A stretch of 5,692 nucleotides of DNA from DATFPQ01 sp035264765 (GTDB taxonomy: Bacteria; Actinomycetota; Actinomycetes; Actinomycetales; Angustibacteraceae): contig DATFPQ010000082.1 of assembly GCA_035264765.1 (NCBI GenBank), positions 1 through 5,692 of the forward strand, read 5' to 3'. The position numbers were made by a program, and so were the translations under genes. The notes under the pieces are model-generated. The model was not told the DNA's origin. It saw nothing but the letters and a program-made list of their open reading frames with translations, and did not search any database. Each line of letters begins with the position of its first letter. Positions within the stretch are counted from its first letter, which is position 1. Shown here piece after piece: positions 4,573-5,692 of this stretch.

Positions 4573-5692
4573 TCAGCCCAGGTGCGCGGCGGGCTCCCCG
4601 TCGGTGGCCAGGTCCTCGTGCCGGATGTTCAACCCGACGAGCACGATGACGGCGCCGAGGAGCACCAACACGGCGCCCACCAGGAACGCCTGGGTGTACC
4701 CGTGAGTCTGCGTCTGCAGCGCCACCTGCTGCCTCAGCGCGGCCAGCTGCTCCGGGGTGGCGCCGGCCGACGAGCCGGCCGCCGCGGCCTTGGCCTGCAG
4801 GGCCGCACCGAGCTCGGCACCGCGGTCCTTCGCCGCGGCGACGGCGACGGTGCTCAGCGTGGCCAGCCCGAGGGAGCCGCCCACCTGCTGCATGGTGTTG
4901 AGCACCGCCGAGCCCACGCCGGAGTCCTCCCGGGCGATGCCGCTCACCGCCGTCAGCGTCAGCGGCACGAAGGTCAGGCCCATGCCGACCGACAGCAGCA
5001 GGATCCACGGCAGCAGCCCGGTCAGGTACGAGGAGCCCACCTCGAGCTGGGCCATGCCGAGCATGCCCCCAGCCGCGGCCACGCCGCCGACGCCGGCGAT
5101 CCAGCGCGGGTCCACGCGGGACACGAGCGCCGAGGCGATCTGAGCGGCGGCGACGATGCCGACGCTGAACGGCAGGAACGCGAAGCCGGCGCGCAGCGAG
5201 CTGTAGCCGAGCACCTGCTGGATGTACAGGCCGAGGAAGTAGAACATCGCGAACATGCCGGCCCCGACGATGAGCATGACGACGTAGCTGACCGCGCGGG
5301 TGCGGTTGGCCAGAATGCGGAACGGCATCAAGGCGTGCCCAGACCGGGACTCGATCGCCAGGAAGACGGCGAGCAGCACGACGCCGGCGGTGATCGTGGT
5401 GATCGTGGTGGTGTTGCCCCACGACGTCGTCGCCGCGTGGGTCAGGCCGTAGACGAGGGACACCAGGCCGCCGGTCGCCGTGATGGCACCCGGGACGTCG
5501 AAGCTCCCCTGCTCGCGGGGAGACTCCGCCAGCACGCGCGGGGCGGCGAGCACGACCAGCACGCCGATCGGCACGTTGATGAAGAAGGTCCAGCGCCAGG
5601 AGGCCTCGGTCAGGACGCCACCGAGGATCAGCCCGATGGCGGCGCCCGCCCCGGACATCGCGGCGTAGACCGCGAAGGCACGGTTGCGGGCC
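4573..5692 (-). CDS. DHA2-type (EmrB/QacA-like) MFS efflux transporter, N-terminus beyond window
   Basis: 372 residues are visible and the frame is open to the window edge, so the start lies outside; DHA2 proteins are usually about 470-530 residues, so roughly the first 100-150 (about four helices) are missing. These proton antiporters of the cytoplasmic membrane export drugs, dyes or other toxic compounds. Evidence: GAAIGLILGG at visible residues 16-25 is antiporter motif C with Leu in place of the usual Pro. RWTFFINVPIG (33-43) is the hallmark of the DHA2 group. About ten hydrophobic helices follow, including SYVVMLIVGAGMFAMFYFLG, ILLLSVGMGLTFVPLTLT and, near the end, AFLVGAVLVLLGAVIVLVGL. 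An Ala/Gln-rich hydrophilic loop (AELGAALQAKAAAAG to QQVALQTQTHGY) between the last two helices is typical of the 14-helix type. A short charged tail ends AAHLG. The substrate cannot be told; a regulator may lie upstream, out of view. Confidence 0.94.
   Translation of the reverse strand, partial: ARNRAFAVYAAMSGAGAAIGLILGGVLTEASWRWTFFINVPIGVLVVLAAPRVLAESPREQGSFDVPGAITATGGLVSLVYGLTHAATTSWGNTTTITTITAGVVLLAVFLAIESRSGHALMPFRILANRTRAVSYVVMLIVGAGMFAMFYFLGLYIQQVLGYSSLRAGFAFLPFSVGIVAAAQIASALVSRVDPRWIAGVGGVAAAGGMLGMAQLEVGSSYLTGLLPWILLLSVGMGLTFVPLTLTAVSGIAREDSGVGSAVLNTMQQVGGSLGLATLSTVAVAAAKDRGAELGAALQAKAAAAGSSAGATPEQLAALRQQVALQTQTHGYTQAFLVGAVLVLLGAVIVLVGLNIRHEDLATDGEPAAHLG

Noticed and set aside
4526..5422. 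Long minus-strand open frame overlapping the transporter
   Set aside because: Arg/His-rich, no domain; a shadow of the MFS gene, whose helices are in the other frame.

Overview
The window is about 70% or more GC, uses GTG starts freely, and encodes a DUF3145 protein, a family found essentially only in Actinobacteria. This points to a high-GC actinobacterium. A csrA gene next to an FlhF-like remnant and a flagellar-type (sigma-28) promoter suggests a flagellated lineage, for example Geodermatophilaceae or Nocardioides relatives; the exact family is a guess.

Left part (1-2291, plus strand): this looks like the downstream end of a motility cluster. It begins inside a gene whose C-terminal half resembles the SRP-type GTPase domain of FlhF but has lost the P-loop lysine and the TKxD box. 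Next is csrA, the post-transcriptional regulator that in many Gram-positive bacteria works with FliW on flagellin translation. Then comes a 408-residue EAL-HDOD protein (cyclic-di-GMP signalling type). It is preceded by a good match to a FliA/WhiG/SigD promoter, placed so that the transcript would start at or next to the GTG start codon. Together these genes suggest flagellar assembly or positioning, flagellin translation control and second-messenger signalling under one regulon.

Middle part (2292-3674): a perfect 12-bp hairpin closes the EAL-HDOD gene. It is followed by a second, larger and more unusual inverted repeat (2345-2413) of unknown role. A class I SAM-dependent methyltransferase (plus) then converges on an unrecognised 141-residue protein (minus), with only 11 bases between their stops.

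Right part (3675-5692): a 280-base divergent intergenic region leads into the DUF3145 gene, which has a near-perfect ribosome binding site. A 20-bp perfect hairpin acts as a shared terminator between it and a convergent DHA2-type (EmrB/QacA-like) 14-TM major facilitator efflux gene, which runs off the right edge without its N-terminus.

I found no RNA genes, CRISPR arrays, transposases or phage genes, and no clearly new multi-gene system. The most interesting points are the degenerate FlhF-like protein beside csrA, the putative leaderless sigma-28 transcript of the EAL-HDOD gene, the hairpin over the csrA start, and the interrupted 23-bp inverted repeat at 2345-2413.
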